Assembly (NCBI RefSeq): GCF_016862435.1 | Contig: NZ_BOMY01000016.1 | Span: 62,001-126,000 of the forward strand | Source: Paractinoplanes tereljensis | GTDB taxonomy: Bacteria; Actinomycetota; Actinomycetes; Mycobacteriales; Micromonosporaceae | Length of the DNA stretch: 64,000 bases | Direction: 5' to 3' | Part shown: piece by piece, positions 36,431 to 45,157 of the stretch | Layout of the letters: every line of letters begins with the position of its first letter | Numbering within the stretch: position 1 is the first letter of the stretch | The notes under the pieces: model-generated | What the model saw: only the letters and a program-made list of their open reading frames with translations | Database searches by the model: none | What the model was told of the DNA's origin: nothing | Translations under genes and position numbers: made by a program

Positions 36431-36760
36431 ATGCCTCGTTACTGCTTCCAGCTTCAGATCCGCCCTGATCGGATCGAGGAGTACGTGGAGCGGCACCGGT
36501 CCGTGTGGCCCGAGATGCAGGACGCACTTCGGGCCACCGGCTGGCGCAACTACTCCCTCTTCCTCCGCCCCGACGGGCTGCTGATCGGTTACGTGGAGGC
36601 GGACGACCTCGCGGCGTCCCAGGCGGCAATGGAGGCGCTGGACGTCAACACCCGGTGGCAGGCCGAGATGGCCGAGTTCTTCGCCGGCACCACGCCGGCC
36701 GAGGGCTTCCCGCAGCTCACCGAGGTGTTCCACCTCAACGAAAACCAAGAAGAGATGTGA
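36431..36760 (+). CDS. rhaM: L-rhamnose mutarotase
   Basis: 109 residues, full length. It interconverts alpha- and beta-L-rhamnopyranose. His22, Tyr41 and Trp76 occur at the numbers described for the E. coli active site (RHRSVWPEM, NYSLFL, TRWQAEM). It sits 11 bp after rhaS and 6 bp before rhaI in the importer operon. Confidence 0.96.
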   Translation: MPRYCFQLQIRPDRIEEYVERHRSVWPEMQDALRATGWRNYSLFLRPDGLLIGYVEADDLAASQAAMEALDVNTRWQAEMAEFFAGTTPAEGFPQLTEVFHLNENQEEM

Positions 36761-36766
36761 CAAACC

Positions 36767-37933
36767 ATGGCTGACCTCGCCGCAGTCAAGCGTGCGCTCA
36801 CCGCGCAGCGCATCGAGACGCCATCCTGGGCGTACGGAAACTCGGGCACCCGATTCAAGGTGTTCACCCAGCCCGGTGTGCCCCGCAACCCGGAGGAGAA
36901 GATCGCCGACGCGGCGGCCGTGCACCGGTTCACCGGGGTCGCGCCGACGGTCGCGCTGCACATCCCCTGGGACAAGGTCGACGACTACGCCGCCCTCACC
37001 CGGTACGCCACCGACCTGGGCGTCGGCATCGGTGCGATCAACACCAACGTCTTCCAGGACGACGACTACAAGCTCGGCTCGGTCACCAACCCCGATGCCG
37101 GCGTGCGGCGAAAGGCCACCGATCACCTCCTCGAGGCGATCGACATCATGGATCGCACCGGCTCGCAGGACCTGAAGCTGTGGTTCTCCGACGGCATCAA
37201 CTACCCCGGCCAGGACGACCTGCGCACCCGGCAGGACCGGCTGGCCACGGCGCTGCGCGAGACGTACGACCGGCTCGGCCCCGACCAGCGCATCCTGCTC
37301 GAGTACAAGCTGTTCGAGCCGGCCTTCTACGCGACGGATGTGCCGGACTGGGGCACCTCGTACGCCCATTGCATCGAATTGGGTGAGCGGGCGACGGTCT
37401 GCATCGACACCGGCCACCACGCGCCCGGCACCAACATCGAGTTCATCGTCGCGTTCCTGCTGCGCCAGGGCCGGTTGGGGGCCTTCGACTTCAACAGCCG
37501 CTTCTACGCCGACGACGACCTGATGGTGGGCGCCGCCGACCCTTTCCAGCTGTTCCGGATCATGTACGAGATCGTCCGGGCCGGCGCGCTCGACCCGTCG
37601 TACGGCATCGCTTTCATGCTCGACCAGTGCCACAACATCGAGCGCAAGATTCCCGCGATCATCCGCTCGGTGATGAACGTGCAGGAGGCCACCGCGAAGG
37701 CCCTGCTGGTCGACCGGGACGCGCTGTTCGCCGCGCAGCAGTCCGGCGACGTGCTGGAGTCGAACGCGGTCTTCATGGACGCCTACAACACCGACGTGCG
37801 CCCGCTGCTGGCCGAGGTGCGCACCGACGCCGGCCTGGACCCCGACCCGATCGCCGCCTACAAGCGCAGCGGTTACGACGAGAAGATCATCGCCGACCGG
37901 GTGGGCGGCAACCAGGCGGGTTGGGGTGCGTAA
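36767..37933 (+). CDS. rhaI: L-rhamnose isomerase (Pseudomonas-type)
   Basis: 388 residues. TIM-barrel sugar isomerase converting L-rhamnose to L-rhamnulose. Metal-site segments: LLEYKLFEPAFYATD, CIDTGHHAPGTNIE and FDFNSRFYADDDL. It resembles the RhaI type of P. stutzeri rather than E. coli RhaA. Last gene of the importer operon; its product feeds RhaB, encoded in the leftward arm. Confidence 0.95.
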   Translation: MADLAAVKRALTAQRIETPSWAYGNSGTRFKVFTQPGVPRNPEEKIADAAAVHRFTGVAPTVALHIPWDKVDDYAALTRYATDLGVGIGAINTNVFQDDDYKLGSVTNPDAGVRRKATDHLLEAIDIMDRTGSQDLKLWFSDGINYPGQDDLRTRQDRLATALRETYDRLGPDQRILLEYKLFEPAFYATDVPDWGTSYAHCIELGERATVCIDTGHHAPGTNIEFIVAFLLRQGRLGAFDFNSRFYADDDLMVGAADPFQLFRIMYEIVRAGALDPSYGIAFMLDQCHNIERKIPAIIRSVMNVQEATAKALLVDRDALFAAQQSGDVLESNAVFMDAYNTDVRPLLAEVRTDAGLDPDPIAAYKRSGYDEKIIADRVGGNQAGWGA

Positions 37934-37996
37934 AAGCTAAGCCGCCACCGCCGGTAACCGATTCTTGCGGCCGTCCCCGACAACGAGGAGCGACCG

Positions 37997-38221
37997 ATGG
38001 ATCAGATGTTGGACAAGGCCTATACCGTGACCAGCAATCTTTTCGGTCCGGAGTCGGGCATCCCGTGGTGGGCCTGGATGGCCGTACTGCTGTGCGTCTT
38101 CTGGAAGGTAGCCATCCCGGAACAGAAGACCGCCCAGCAGCGAGCCGCCGAACGGGACGAACAGATGCTCGCCGAACTTTTCGCCGGCGAAGGCGGAAAG
38201 AAGGGCAAAAAGAAGAAGTGA
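37997..38221 (+). CDS. Small membrane protein of unknown function
   Basis: 74 residues; GAGGAGCG precedes the ATG at 37997. One membrane helix (about 22-41, PWWAWMAVLLCVFWKVAI) is followed by a charged tail with a run of Lys (GGKKGKKKK). I do not recognise the family. It is 63 bp after rhaI and may be read through from that operon or have its own promoter. Confidence 0.65.
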   Translation: MDQMLDKAYTVTSNLFGPESGIPWWAWMAVLLCVFWKVAIPEQKTAQQRAAERDEQMLAELFAGEGGKKGKKKK

Positions 38222-38229
38222 CCCCCGCC

Positions 38230-38260
38230 GCCCCGAGGATGCCCCCCGCATCCTCGGGGC
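38230..38260. terminator. Terminator hairpin
   Basis: 13-bp stem GCCCCGAGGATGC (38230-38242) with its complement (38248-38260), between convergent genes; probably terminates both. Confidence 0.8.
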
Positions 38261-38269
38261 GAGGTCTTT

Positions 38270-38620
38270 CTACAGCTCGGCCAGGCTCTTGATGCCGGCC
38301 GCCTTGGTCAGCTGGGCCCGCACGTCCGGGCAGGTCTTCAGCGCCTGCTCGTCGACCACGCTGCCGTCGAGCTGGTCCAGGTGGTCGTCGTACAGGTTGG
38401 CGATGCTGATGGACAGCTGGGCCATCGCGCCCACCTCGGAGCCGACCGCGATGATCCGCGGCGCTTCTTTCTTGAGGTGCGCGCAGAGCGCCTCCGCCGA
38501 GATCGGCGCTTCTTGGGCGGCTGCCGCTGGGGCCGCTTCCTGATCGGCCGACGCCTTGCATCCGGTCAGCGCGAGTGCCGCCGCCAGACCTACGCACACC
38601 AGAACCGGTCGAACCCGCAT
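38270..38620 (-). CDS. Small lipoprotein of unknown function
   Basis: 116 residues. Signal peptide with lipobox LTGC (Cys21), an Ala-rich linker, then a helical domain with two cysteines (ALCAHLKKE and LKTCPDVRAQL) that could be disulfide-bonded. Family not recognised. No co-transcribed gene. Confidence 0.75.
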   Translation of the reverse strand: MRVRPVLVCVGLAAALALTGCKASADQEAAPAAAAQEAPISAEALCAHLKKEAPRIIAVGSEVGAMAQLSISIANLYDDHLDQLDGSVVDEQALKTCPDVRAQLTKAAGIKSLAEL

Positions 38621-38753
38621 CCGTCCACCTCGTCTGCTCCTGAAGGCGATCAGCCGCCTTCAGAGGTCAAGCTCACCAGCCAACGCCAAAGATCAGCCAA
38701 AGGAGGACACTGACCGCAAGATCGGCCCGGCGAGTGTGATGGAAGGCAGTGTC

Positions 38754-41405
38754 GTGGCGGAGTTGCTGTCAGGCCGGGACACCGAGCTCGCACAGTTGCA
38801 CGACCTGCTGGCCGGACTGCCCGATCGGGGCGGCGCGCTCGTCGTCCGGGGCGGGGCCGGGGTGGGCAAGTCGGCCCTGCTCACCGCGGCCGCCGCGCGA
38901 GCGACGGCAACCGGCGTGCAGGTGCTCCGGACCAGCGGGGTGCAGAGCGAGTTCGACGTTCCGTACAGCGGATTGCCGGCCTCGCTGGGCCTGTTGGCGG
39001 AGGAAGCGACCACGCCGTACCAGGTGGCGCTGGCCATGGTCGGCAAGCTGGCCGCCGGTCCGCCGATCCTGCTGGTCATCGATGACGCCCAGTGGCTGGA
39101 TCGGTCCAGCTGGGACGTGTTGATCTTCGCTGGCCGGCGGCTGGACGCGGACGCCGTGGTGATGCTGCTGGGCGTGCGGGACGGCGAGGAGGTCGACGCG
39201 CGACTGGCCCGTACCGGGCTGCGCGAGCTGGCGGTGGGTCCGCTGGCCGAGGCGGACGCGGCGGGGCTGCTGGACGCGCGGGCTCCGGCACTCGTCGCGG
39301 ATCTTCGAGCCCGGGTGCTGGCCGAGGCGGCCGGCAACCCGCTGGGGCTGCTGGAGCTGGCCGGGGTCGCGGCCCGGCTCGGGGAACAGGGGCTGCTGCC
39401 CGGCTGGCTGCCGCTGTCCACCCGGCTGGAGCGGGCCTTCGGCGACCTGGTCGCCGGCCTGCCCGCCCGCACCCGGTCGTTGTTGCTGGTGGCGGCGTTC
39501 AACGACAGCGACGGACTGGACGAGATGCTGGGCGCCGGCCCGGCGGTGGAGGTGGCCGACGCCGCCGTGGACGACGTGCAACCGGCGATCTCGGCCGGCG
39601 TCCTGGAGGTCGACGACGCTCGGCGGGTGCGGTTCCGCCACCCGCTCCTGCGGTCGGCGGTGCGGCAGTCGTCGAGCCTGTCGCAGCGGGCCCGCGCCCA
39701 CGCCGCGCTGGCCGGGGTGGTCGGCGACCCCGACCGCCGGGTGTGGCATCGCGCGGCGGCAACCTTCGACCGGGACGAAGACCTGGCCGGGCAGTTGGTC
39801 GAGCTGGCCCGGCGGGCCCTGCGCCGGGGCGCCGCGGCCACCGCGATGGCAGCCTGGGAACGGGCCGCCCAGCTGACCGAGCCAGGGCCGGACCGGGCCG
39901 CCCGGCTGGTGTCGGCGGCCTGGGCCGCCTCCGAGACCCACGATCAGCCCACCCTGGTACGCCTGCTGGCAACCGCCGAGGAGCAGGAGATGCGGGCCAC
40001 CGATCGCACCCAGGCGGCCTGGCTGCGCGAGGTCTACGGCAGCCTCAGCTGGTCCGGCTCGTCCCGGCTGCTGGCCTCGGTGGAGATCGCTGAGCAGGCC
40101 GCCCGGGACGGCGACCCGGAGCTGGCCCTGGACATGTTGGTCCAGGTCAGCTTCCGCAGTGCGTGGTCCAACCCCGACGACACCATCCGGCAGGCGTTCG
40201 TGGCCGCCGCCGAGCGCCTCGACCGGCCACCGCTGGAGCCACGACTGGTGGCCGTACTGGCCATCGTCGAGCCGATCGAGCGCGGCGAGCTGGTGCTGGC
40301 CCGGCTGGCCGAGCTGAGCACCCGGATCGGCCTCGACCCCGGCCACCTGCACGAGCTGGGCACCGGGGCCGGCACGGTCGGTGCGCTCGACCTGGCCGCG
40401 CTGTTCCTGGCCGGCTCGGTCGAGGCCCTGCGGGATCAGGGCCGGCTGGTCCTGCTGGCCCAGGCGCTGGTGACGCAGGCTTGGAACGCCGCCTGGATGG
40501 GCGACACCGTGCTGGGCCTGACCGCGGCGACCGAGGCCGGGGTGCTGGCCACCGAGACCGGTCAACCGCTGTGGGCGCTGGTGGCCGGCCTGGCCCAGGC
40601 GCACGTCGCCGCCCTGCGCGGTGACCCGGCCACCACGAAGACCCTGACCGAGCAGGGCGAACGGGTGTTGATGTCGGTCGGAGCGCATCCCCAGCTGTCG
40701 CTGGTCATGCAGGTCCGGGGCGTGGCCGCGCTGGGCACCGGCCGCTACGAGGAGGCCTTCGATCACCTGAGCCGGATCTTCGACCCGGCCGATATCGCCT
40801 ACCACCCGTACGTCCGGTTCGTCAGCCTGGCGCCACTTGTCGACGCCGCCGTCCACTGCGGACGCCACGACGCCGTACGCGTGGTGGTCGAGGAGATGAA
40901 GCCGATCGCGGCCCGGTCCGGCTCGCCGGCCCTGCGGGTCGGCCTGGCCTATGCCGCGGCGATGTTGGCCGCAGACGACGAGGCCGAGGAGCTGTTCCGG
41001 TCGGCGTTGAGCGGCGACCCGCCCGGCTGGCCGTTCGAGCGGGCCCGGCTCCAGCTCGGTTTCGGCGCCTGGCTGCGCCGGCAGCGGCGAAAGGCCGATT
41101 CGCGCGCGCACCTGCGCGCCGCGATGGCCGCGTTCGATGCCGTGGGCGCCGGCCCGTGGGCCGAATTCGCCCGGCGTGAGCTGCGCGCGTCCGGCGAGAC
41201 CGTGCGCCGGGCCGACGACGCCCGGGACCGGTTGACCCCGCAGGAGGTCCAGATCGCCCAGCTGGCGGCGCAGGGGCTGAGCAACCGGGAGATCGGCGGC
41301 CGGCTGTTCCTCTCACCCCGAACGGTAAGCACCCACCTCTACCGCATCTACCCGAAGCTCGGGGTGAGCTCGCGAGCCGAGCTGGCCAGCCTTTACGTCA
41401 ACTGA
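38754..41405 (+). CDS. LAL-type LuxR regulator with AAA/STAND ATPase
   Basis: About 883 residues from the GTG at 38754, chosen because GGAAGG lies 7 nt upstream and the protein then starts just before SGRDTELAQL; an ATG at 38739 is an alternative. N-terminal ATPase with Walker A GGAGVGKSALL and Walker B LLVIDDAQWLD, a long helical-repeat middle, and a C-terminal LuxR HTH (LTPQEVQIAQLAAQGLSNRE, GGRLFLSPRTVSTHLYRIY). A large ATP-dependent activator; the targets are unknown, the nearest candidates being the hydrolase genes 39 bp downstream. Confidence 0.93.
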   Translation: MAELLSGRDTELAQLHDLLAGLPDRGGALVVRGGAGVGKSALLTAAAARATATGVQVLRTSGVQSEFDVPYSGLPASLGLLAEEATTPYQVALAMVGKLAAGPPILLVIDDAQWLDRSSWDVLIFAGRRLDADAVVMLLGVRDGEEVDARLARTGLRELAVGPLAEADAAGLLDARAPALVADLRARVLAEAAGNPLGLLELAGVAARLGEQGLLPGWLPLSTRLERAFGDLVAGLPARTRSLLLVAAFNDSDGLDEMLGAGPAVEVADAAVDDVQPAISAGVLEVDDARRVRFRHPLLRSAVRQSSSLSQRARAHAALAGVVGDPDRRVWHRAAATFDRDEDLAGQLVELARRALRRGAAATAMAAWERAAQLTEPGPDRAARLVSAAWAASETHDQPTLVRLLATAEEQEMRATDRTQAAWLREVYGSLSWSGSSRLLASVEIAEQAARDGDPELALDMLVQVSFRSAWSNPDDTIRQAFVAAAERLDRPPLEPRLVAVLAIVEPIERGELVLARLAELSTRIGLDPGHLHELGTGAGTVGALDLAALFLAGSVEALRDQGRLVLLAQALVTQAWNAAWMGDTVLGLTAATEAGVLATETGQPLWALVAGLAQAHVAALRGDPATTKTLTEQGERVLMSVGAHPQLSLVMQVRGVAALGTGRYEEAFDHLSRIFDPADIAYHPYVRFVSLAPLVDAAVHCGRHDAVRVVVEEMKPIAARSGSPALRVGLAYAAAMLAADDEAEELFRSALSGDPPGWPFERARLQLGFGAWLRRQRRKADSRAHLRAAMAAFDAVGAGPWAEFARRELRASGETVRRADDARDRLTPQEVQIAQLAAQGLSNREIGGRLFLSPRTVSTHLYRIYPKLGVSSRAELASLYVN

Positions 41406-41444
41406 CGTACGCGGGCGAAGCGCCCGGCCCCGCAGGCTGAGTGC

Positions 41445-42161
41445 ATGATCCGAGCGCAACGCAACGGCAGCACCCCGACCGTGCTGCTCGTCCACGGGGC
41501 GTTCACGTCCAGCGCGTGCTGGGCCGCCGTGATCGACGCCGGACGCGGCTTCCACCTGGAGATGCTCGCGGTCCCGAACCCGTTGCGCAGCCTGGCCGGC
41601 GACGCCGAATACGTGGCCGGGATGGCCGGCACCCATGACGGCCCGGTGCTGCTTGTCGGTCACGGCTACGGCGGCGCGGTCATCACTGTCGCGGGCACCC
41701 GGGCCGGGAACGTCGTCGGCCTGGTCTACATCGCCGGGTTCGCCCTGGCCGTCGGCGAGAGCTGCACCGACCTGCTGCGCCAGGAGCCGGCCGCGGTGGC
41801 CGAGGCCCTGGAACCGGTCGATCTGCCGGTCGGCGGCCGGCGCAGCCTCGAGATCCAGCTGCGGCGGGAGTCCTTCGCCGCGCTCTACGCGGCCGACCTG
41901 CCGGTGGCCGTGGCGGAGTCCGCAGCGGCCAGCCAATACCCGATCGCGGCCGCCGCGATGGAGGAACGACCCCGGTCGGTGGCCTGGTCCGAGCTGCCCA
42001 GCTGGTACCTCGTCGCGACCGCCGATCGCCTGCTCAGCCCTCGATCCCAACGCCGGATGGCGACCCGGGCGGGTGCCGTTACCGCCGAGGTGAACGCCTC
42101 GCACGCGATCGTCCAGTCGGCGCCGACGGCCGTCGCCGAGTTCATCCAGCACGCCCTTTGA
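41445..42161 (+). CDS. Alpha/beta-hydrolase homologue lacking the nucleophile
   Basis: 238 residues, no signal peptide. Alpha/beta-hydrolase fold with TVLLVHGAFTSSACW and the nucleophile elbow reading VGHGYGGAV: the Ser of GHSYGG is Gly. The acid (ATADRLLSP) and His (NASHAIVQS) positions remain. The next gene is a secreted paralogue with an intact GHSYGG. It is therefore probably a pseudoenzyme or uses other chemistry. Start ATG 41445; the gap to the paralogue is 12 bp. Confidence 0.8.
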   Translation: MIRAQRNGSTPTVLLVHGAFTSSACWAAVIDAGRGFHLEMLAVPNPLRSLAGDAEYVAGMAGTHDGPVLLVGHGYGGAVITVAGTRAGNVVGLVYIAGFALAVGESCTDLLRQEPAAVAEALEPVDLPVGGRRSLEIQLRRESFAALYAADLPVAVAESAAASQYPIAAAAMEERPRSVAWSELPSWYLVATADRLLSPRSQRRMATRAGAVTAEVNASHAIVQSAPTAVAEFIQHAL

Positions 42162-42173
42162 TTGGAGCCCGTC

Positions 42174-42977
42174 ATGTTCCGCTTCCGCCGACGATCAATT
42201 GCCGTCGCCGCCCTGGCGACGCTCGCCGTCCTGCTGCCCGGGACGTTCGCGTTCGCCTCGACCCGCACTCCGGCCGCCCCGAAACCCACGATCGTGCTGG
42301 TGCACGGCGCGTGGGCGGACGCGTCCAGCTGGGCGCCGGTCACCGCGCTGTTGCAGCGGGACGGCTACACCGTGCTGTCTCCGCCGAACCCGCTCCGCGG
42401 CCTGGCCGGGGACGCCGCCTACCTCGCCGCGTTCCTGAAGCAGCGCACCACCGGCCCGGTCGTCCTGGCCGGCCACTCCTACGGCGGCGCGGTCATCACC
42501 AACGCGGCCCTGTCCGATCCGGACGTCAAGGCCCTGGTCTACGTCGACGCGTTCGTCCCGGACCAGGGCGACACCATCCTCGGCCTGCTCGGCGGGGGCG
42601 GCGACCCGACCACCCTGTTCGACTTCGTCTCCTTTCCGAACGGCGACACCGACCTCTACATCAAGTCCGCCGTCTTCCGCTCGGTCTTCGCGGGCGACCT
42701 GTCGGCACCGGTCGCGGCCGGGCTGGCGGCCGGTCAGCGACCGATCACCCTGGCCGCGCTGACCGAGCCGTCCGGCGCACCGGCCTGGAAAAGCCTGCCC
42801 AGCTGGTACGTGCTGGGCACCCAGGACAACATCCTGCCCCCGGCCGTGCAGCAGACCATGGCGCAGCGAGCCGGCAGCCACATCGTCCGGACCCCGGCGT
42901 CGCACCTGTCGATGCTGTCGCACCCCGCGACGGTGACCCGGACCATCCTGACCGCAGTGCGGGCAAGCGCTTCCTGA
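42174..42977 (+). CDS. Secreted alpha/beta hydrolase
   Basis: 267 residues from the ATG at 42174. Signal peptide (residues 1-25, FAFAS cleavage region), then TIVLVHGAWADASSW, the nucleophile elbow AGHSYGGAV, LVYVDAFVPDQGD, GTQDNILPP and a catalytic His in TPASHLSML. It is an esterase-like enzyme of the AB_hydrolase_6 type with unknown substrate. It forms a pair with the preceding cytosolic paralogue. Confidence 0.85.
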   Translation: MFRFRRRSIAVAALATLAVLLPGTFAFASTRTPAAPKPTIVLVHGAWADASSWAPVTALLQRDGYTVLSPPNPLRGLAGDAAYLAAFLKQRTTGPVVLAGHSYGGAVITNAALSDPDVKALVYVDAFVPDQGDTILGLLGGGGDPTTLFDFVSFPNGDTDLYIKSAVFRSVFAGDLSAPVAAGLAAGQRPITLAALTEPSGAPAWKSLPSWYVLGTQDNILPPAVQQTMAQRAGSHIVRTPASHLSMLSHPATVTRTILTAVRASAS

Positions 42978-42984
42978 CCGGCCC

Positions 42985-43013
42985 GGCGGCTCGGCCCCGT
43001 GGGCCGGGCCGCC
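42985..43013. terminator. Terminator hairpin
   Basis: GGCGGCTCGGCC (42985-42996) pairs with GGCCGGGCCGCC (43002-43013) with one wobble, between convergent genes. Confidence 0.65.
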
Positions 43014-43033
43014 GAATCAGGATTCGGCCGGTC

Positions 43034-44011
43034 CTAGCCGTCGGCCTGGAGTCGACGAGCTGCGGCTATCCGATCTGCCGGGAGGCCGGTGGCGCCCAAG
43101 GCGTGTTCGAGCAGCCCATTGCGGTAGCCCGCGTGGGGAAGCATCGGGGCCAGCTCCAGGAGAAGGTCCAGGTCAGCGTGTGAATTCTCGGCTCGTGCTC
43201 GGTACGCGGCGCCTGCCGCTCTGAGCGTGACGTCCCCGGGTTCGTGCTCGAGGCCCTGGCGGACCAGTTCGGCGGCGGTGGTGAAGTCGCCGTCCTCCGC
43301 CACCAGGTCGGCCAGATCGAGGTAGAGCGACCAGTTCGCCGGATCCAGTTCGATCGCTCGGCGGAAAGCTTCCCCGGCCTGCCGCCGCTCGCCGATACGA
43401 CGCCAGGTGCCGGCCCGGACGACCTCGGTGAACATCACCCGCTCGACAGAGTCGGCCCGGTCGCACAGGGCAAACGATTCATCGGTAAGGCCGCAAACCC
43501 GCAGCAGGATCGCCATCCGAGCCATCGGGTCGGCCGCCGGATCGAGATCGCACACCACGTCGATCAGCCGGAACCACGGTCGCAGCCGCTCCCGCGCCTC
43601 GTCGTTGTCGAGCTCGGGGTTGTAGTCGGTGATGTTCAGGACCGCGTCCGTGAGGCCGGCGGCAGTCACGGCGCCCGAGAATCGTTCTTCGCTGAACCAG
43701 GGCGCGGACGCCCAGGCGACAGTGGGGCGGTATCCGGTCACCGAACCCAGCCGCTGCACGGCCCGATCCATGTCGCCGTCGAGGAAATCCAGGTAAGCAC
43801 CGGCCACGAACTGCCACAGTTCGCGTGGCGCTCGCACCGCGGCCGCGACCTCGTCGGGTGACTCCCGACGGAGTTCAGCGAGTTGCTCGTACGGTTCGAG
43901 ATCGTCCGGCCGCCCGGTGATTGCCTGGCCCAGGAACATCACGGCCCCGCCCGGCGAGCCGCCGCAGTGAGCCAGAACCTGGGCGATGGCCAACGAGGCG
44001 GAGGTCTGCAC
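43034..44011 (-). CDS. TPR-repeat protein
   Basis: 325 residues, GTG start at 44011 without a good ribosome site. Helical repeats, clearest near residues 205-275 (AGEAFRRAIELDPANWSLYL, AAELVRQGLEHEPGDVTLRA), indicate tetratricopeptide repeats. No enzymatic domain or signal peptide. Probably a scaffold; the partner is unknown. The next gene is divergent. Confidence 0.7.
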   Translation of the reverse strand: MQTSASLAIAQVLAHCGGSPGGAVMFLGQAITGRPDDLEPYEQLAELRRESPDEVAAAVRAPRELWQFVAGAYLDFLDGDMDRAVQRLGSVTGYRPTVAWASAPWFSEERFSGAVTAAGLTDAVLNITDYNPELDNDEARERLRPWFRLIDVVCDLDPAADPMARMAILLRVCGLTDESFALCDRADSVERVMFTEVVRAGTWRRIGERRQAGEAFRRAIELDPANWSLYLDLADLVAEDGDFTTAAELVRQGLEHEPGDVTLRAAGAAYRARAENSHADLDLLLELAPMLPHAGYRNGLLEHALGATGLPADRIAAARRLQADG

Positions 44012-44083
44012 GTGGCGGAAGACTACTCACCTTCAGTGGCCGGCTCGAGCATGGCGGCTGATCAGCTCGCTATGGTCGGCGGC

Positions 44084-44332
44084 ATGACGACGCCGAGCCC
44101 GTATGAGGGGCTGAACGACAAGCAGGTGACGACCCTTCGGTTTATGGAGCAGATGACCGGCATGCGGGTGGTGCCCGGTCCTCCTCCGTCCGGGTCGCCG
44201 GTTGCCCGGCTCGTTGAGCTGACCGACGCGCTGCAGGCCGGTCGGATCACGCCGGAGGCGTGCCACGAGGGGATCAAGGCGATCATGATCGAGGGTTTGA
44301 CGCCGGCCGAGCTGGCCGAGCTGAACCTGTGA
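44084..44332 (+). CDS. Small protein of unknown function
   Basis: 82 residues from the ATG at 44084; in-frame ATGs at 44051 and 44072 are alternatives. A Pro-rich turn (VVPGPPPSGSPV) divides an N-terminal helix from a C-terminal helical part (TDALQAGRITPEACHEGIKA). No membrane segment. Family not recognised, but the codon pattern is that of a real gene. Confidence 0.55.
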   Translation: MTTPSPYEGLNDKQVTTLRFMEQMTGMRVVPGPPPSGSPVARLVELTDALQAGRITPEACHEGIKAIMIEGLTPAELAELNL

Positions 44333-44337
44333 ACGAT

Positions 44338-44372
44338 CCGGCGCCGCCCCTCGTGGTGAGGGACGGCGCCGG
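44338..44372. terminator. Terminator hairpin
   Basis: CCGGCGCCGCCCCTC (44338-44352) pairs imperfectly with GAGGGACGGCGCCGG (44358-44372) between convergent genes. Confidence 0.75.
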
Positions 44373-44380
44373 TGGTTACG

Positions 44381-45157
44381 TCAGGCGGCGGCCTGGGGTG
44401 GGGGTTCGGCGGCGCCGGTCATGATGGCTACCGCTTCGGACATGGAGTGGGACTTCGGGGTTATCACCGTGGCTCGGCGGCCTAGGCGCTGGATGTGGAT
44501 GCGGTCGGCTACCTCGAAGACGTGCGGCATGTTGTGGCTGATCAGGATTACCGGGAGGCCTCGGTCTCGGACGTCGCGGATCAGCTGCAGGACCCGGTTG
44601 CCCTCCTTGACGCCCAGGGCCGCGGTCGGCTCGTCGAGGATTACCACCTTGCTGCCGAACGCGGCCGAACGCGCGACCGCCACGGCCTGGCGCTGGCCGC
44701 CGGAGAGTGACTCGACGGCCTGGCCGATGTTCTGCAGGGTGGCCACGCCGAGTTCGCTCATGTGCCGTTTTGCTTCGGCGCGCATGTGGCTGCGGTCGAG
44801 CATCCGGAACACCGAGCCGAGCACGCCGGGCTTGCGTTCCTCGCGGCCGAGGAACAGGTTGTCGGCGATGTCCAGGCCGGGGGCTACCGCCAGGGTCTGG
44901 TAGACGGTTTCGATGCCGGCGGCGCGCGCGTCCATCGGCGTACGGAAATGGACCTGTTTTCCGTCCAGGAAGATTTCGCCCTGGTCCGGGATCAGGGCGC
45001 CGGAGAGCGCCTTGATCAGGCTGGATTTGCCGGCGCCGTTGTCGCCGATGACCGCGAGGATCTCGCCGGGATAGAGCTCGAGGTCGCTGCCGTCGATCGC
45101 GACCACCCGGCCGTAGCGTTTGGTGAGGCCACGGGCCTGCAAGACCGGCTCGGTCAT
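44381..45157 (-). CDS. frcA: Sugar ABC importer ATPase (FrcA-like)
   Basis: 258 residues, a single ABC domain rather than the tandem RbsA form, as in fructose importers. Walker A GDNGAGKSSL, Q-loop VYQTL, signature SLSGGQRQAVAVARS, Walker B VVILDEPTAAL, H-loop ISHNM. The ATG at 45157 overlaps the permease stop (ATGA). Last gene of the binding protein-permease-ATPase operon. Fructose or a related sugar is inferred from the family. Confidence 0.85.
   Translation of the reverse strand: MTEPVLQARGLTKRYGRVVAIDGSDLELYPGEILAVIGDNGAGKSSLIKALSGALIPDQGEIFLDGKQVHFRTPMDARAAGIETVYQTLAVAPGLDIADNLFLGREERKPGVLGSVFRMLDRSHMRAEAKRHMSELGVATLQNIGQAVESLSGGQRQAVAVARSAAFGSKVVILDEPTAALGVKEGNRVLQLIRDVRDRGLPVILISHNMPHVFEVADRIHIQRLGRRATVITPKSHSMSEAVAIMTGAAEPPPQAAA

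Noticed and set aside
38769..41111. 780-codon minus-strand frame opposite the LAL regulator
   Set aside because: Gln/Gly/Arg-rich shadow with no motif, while the plus-strand frame has Walker and LuxR motifs.
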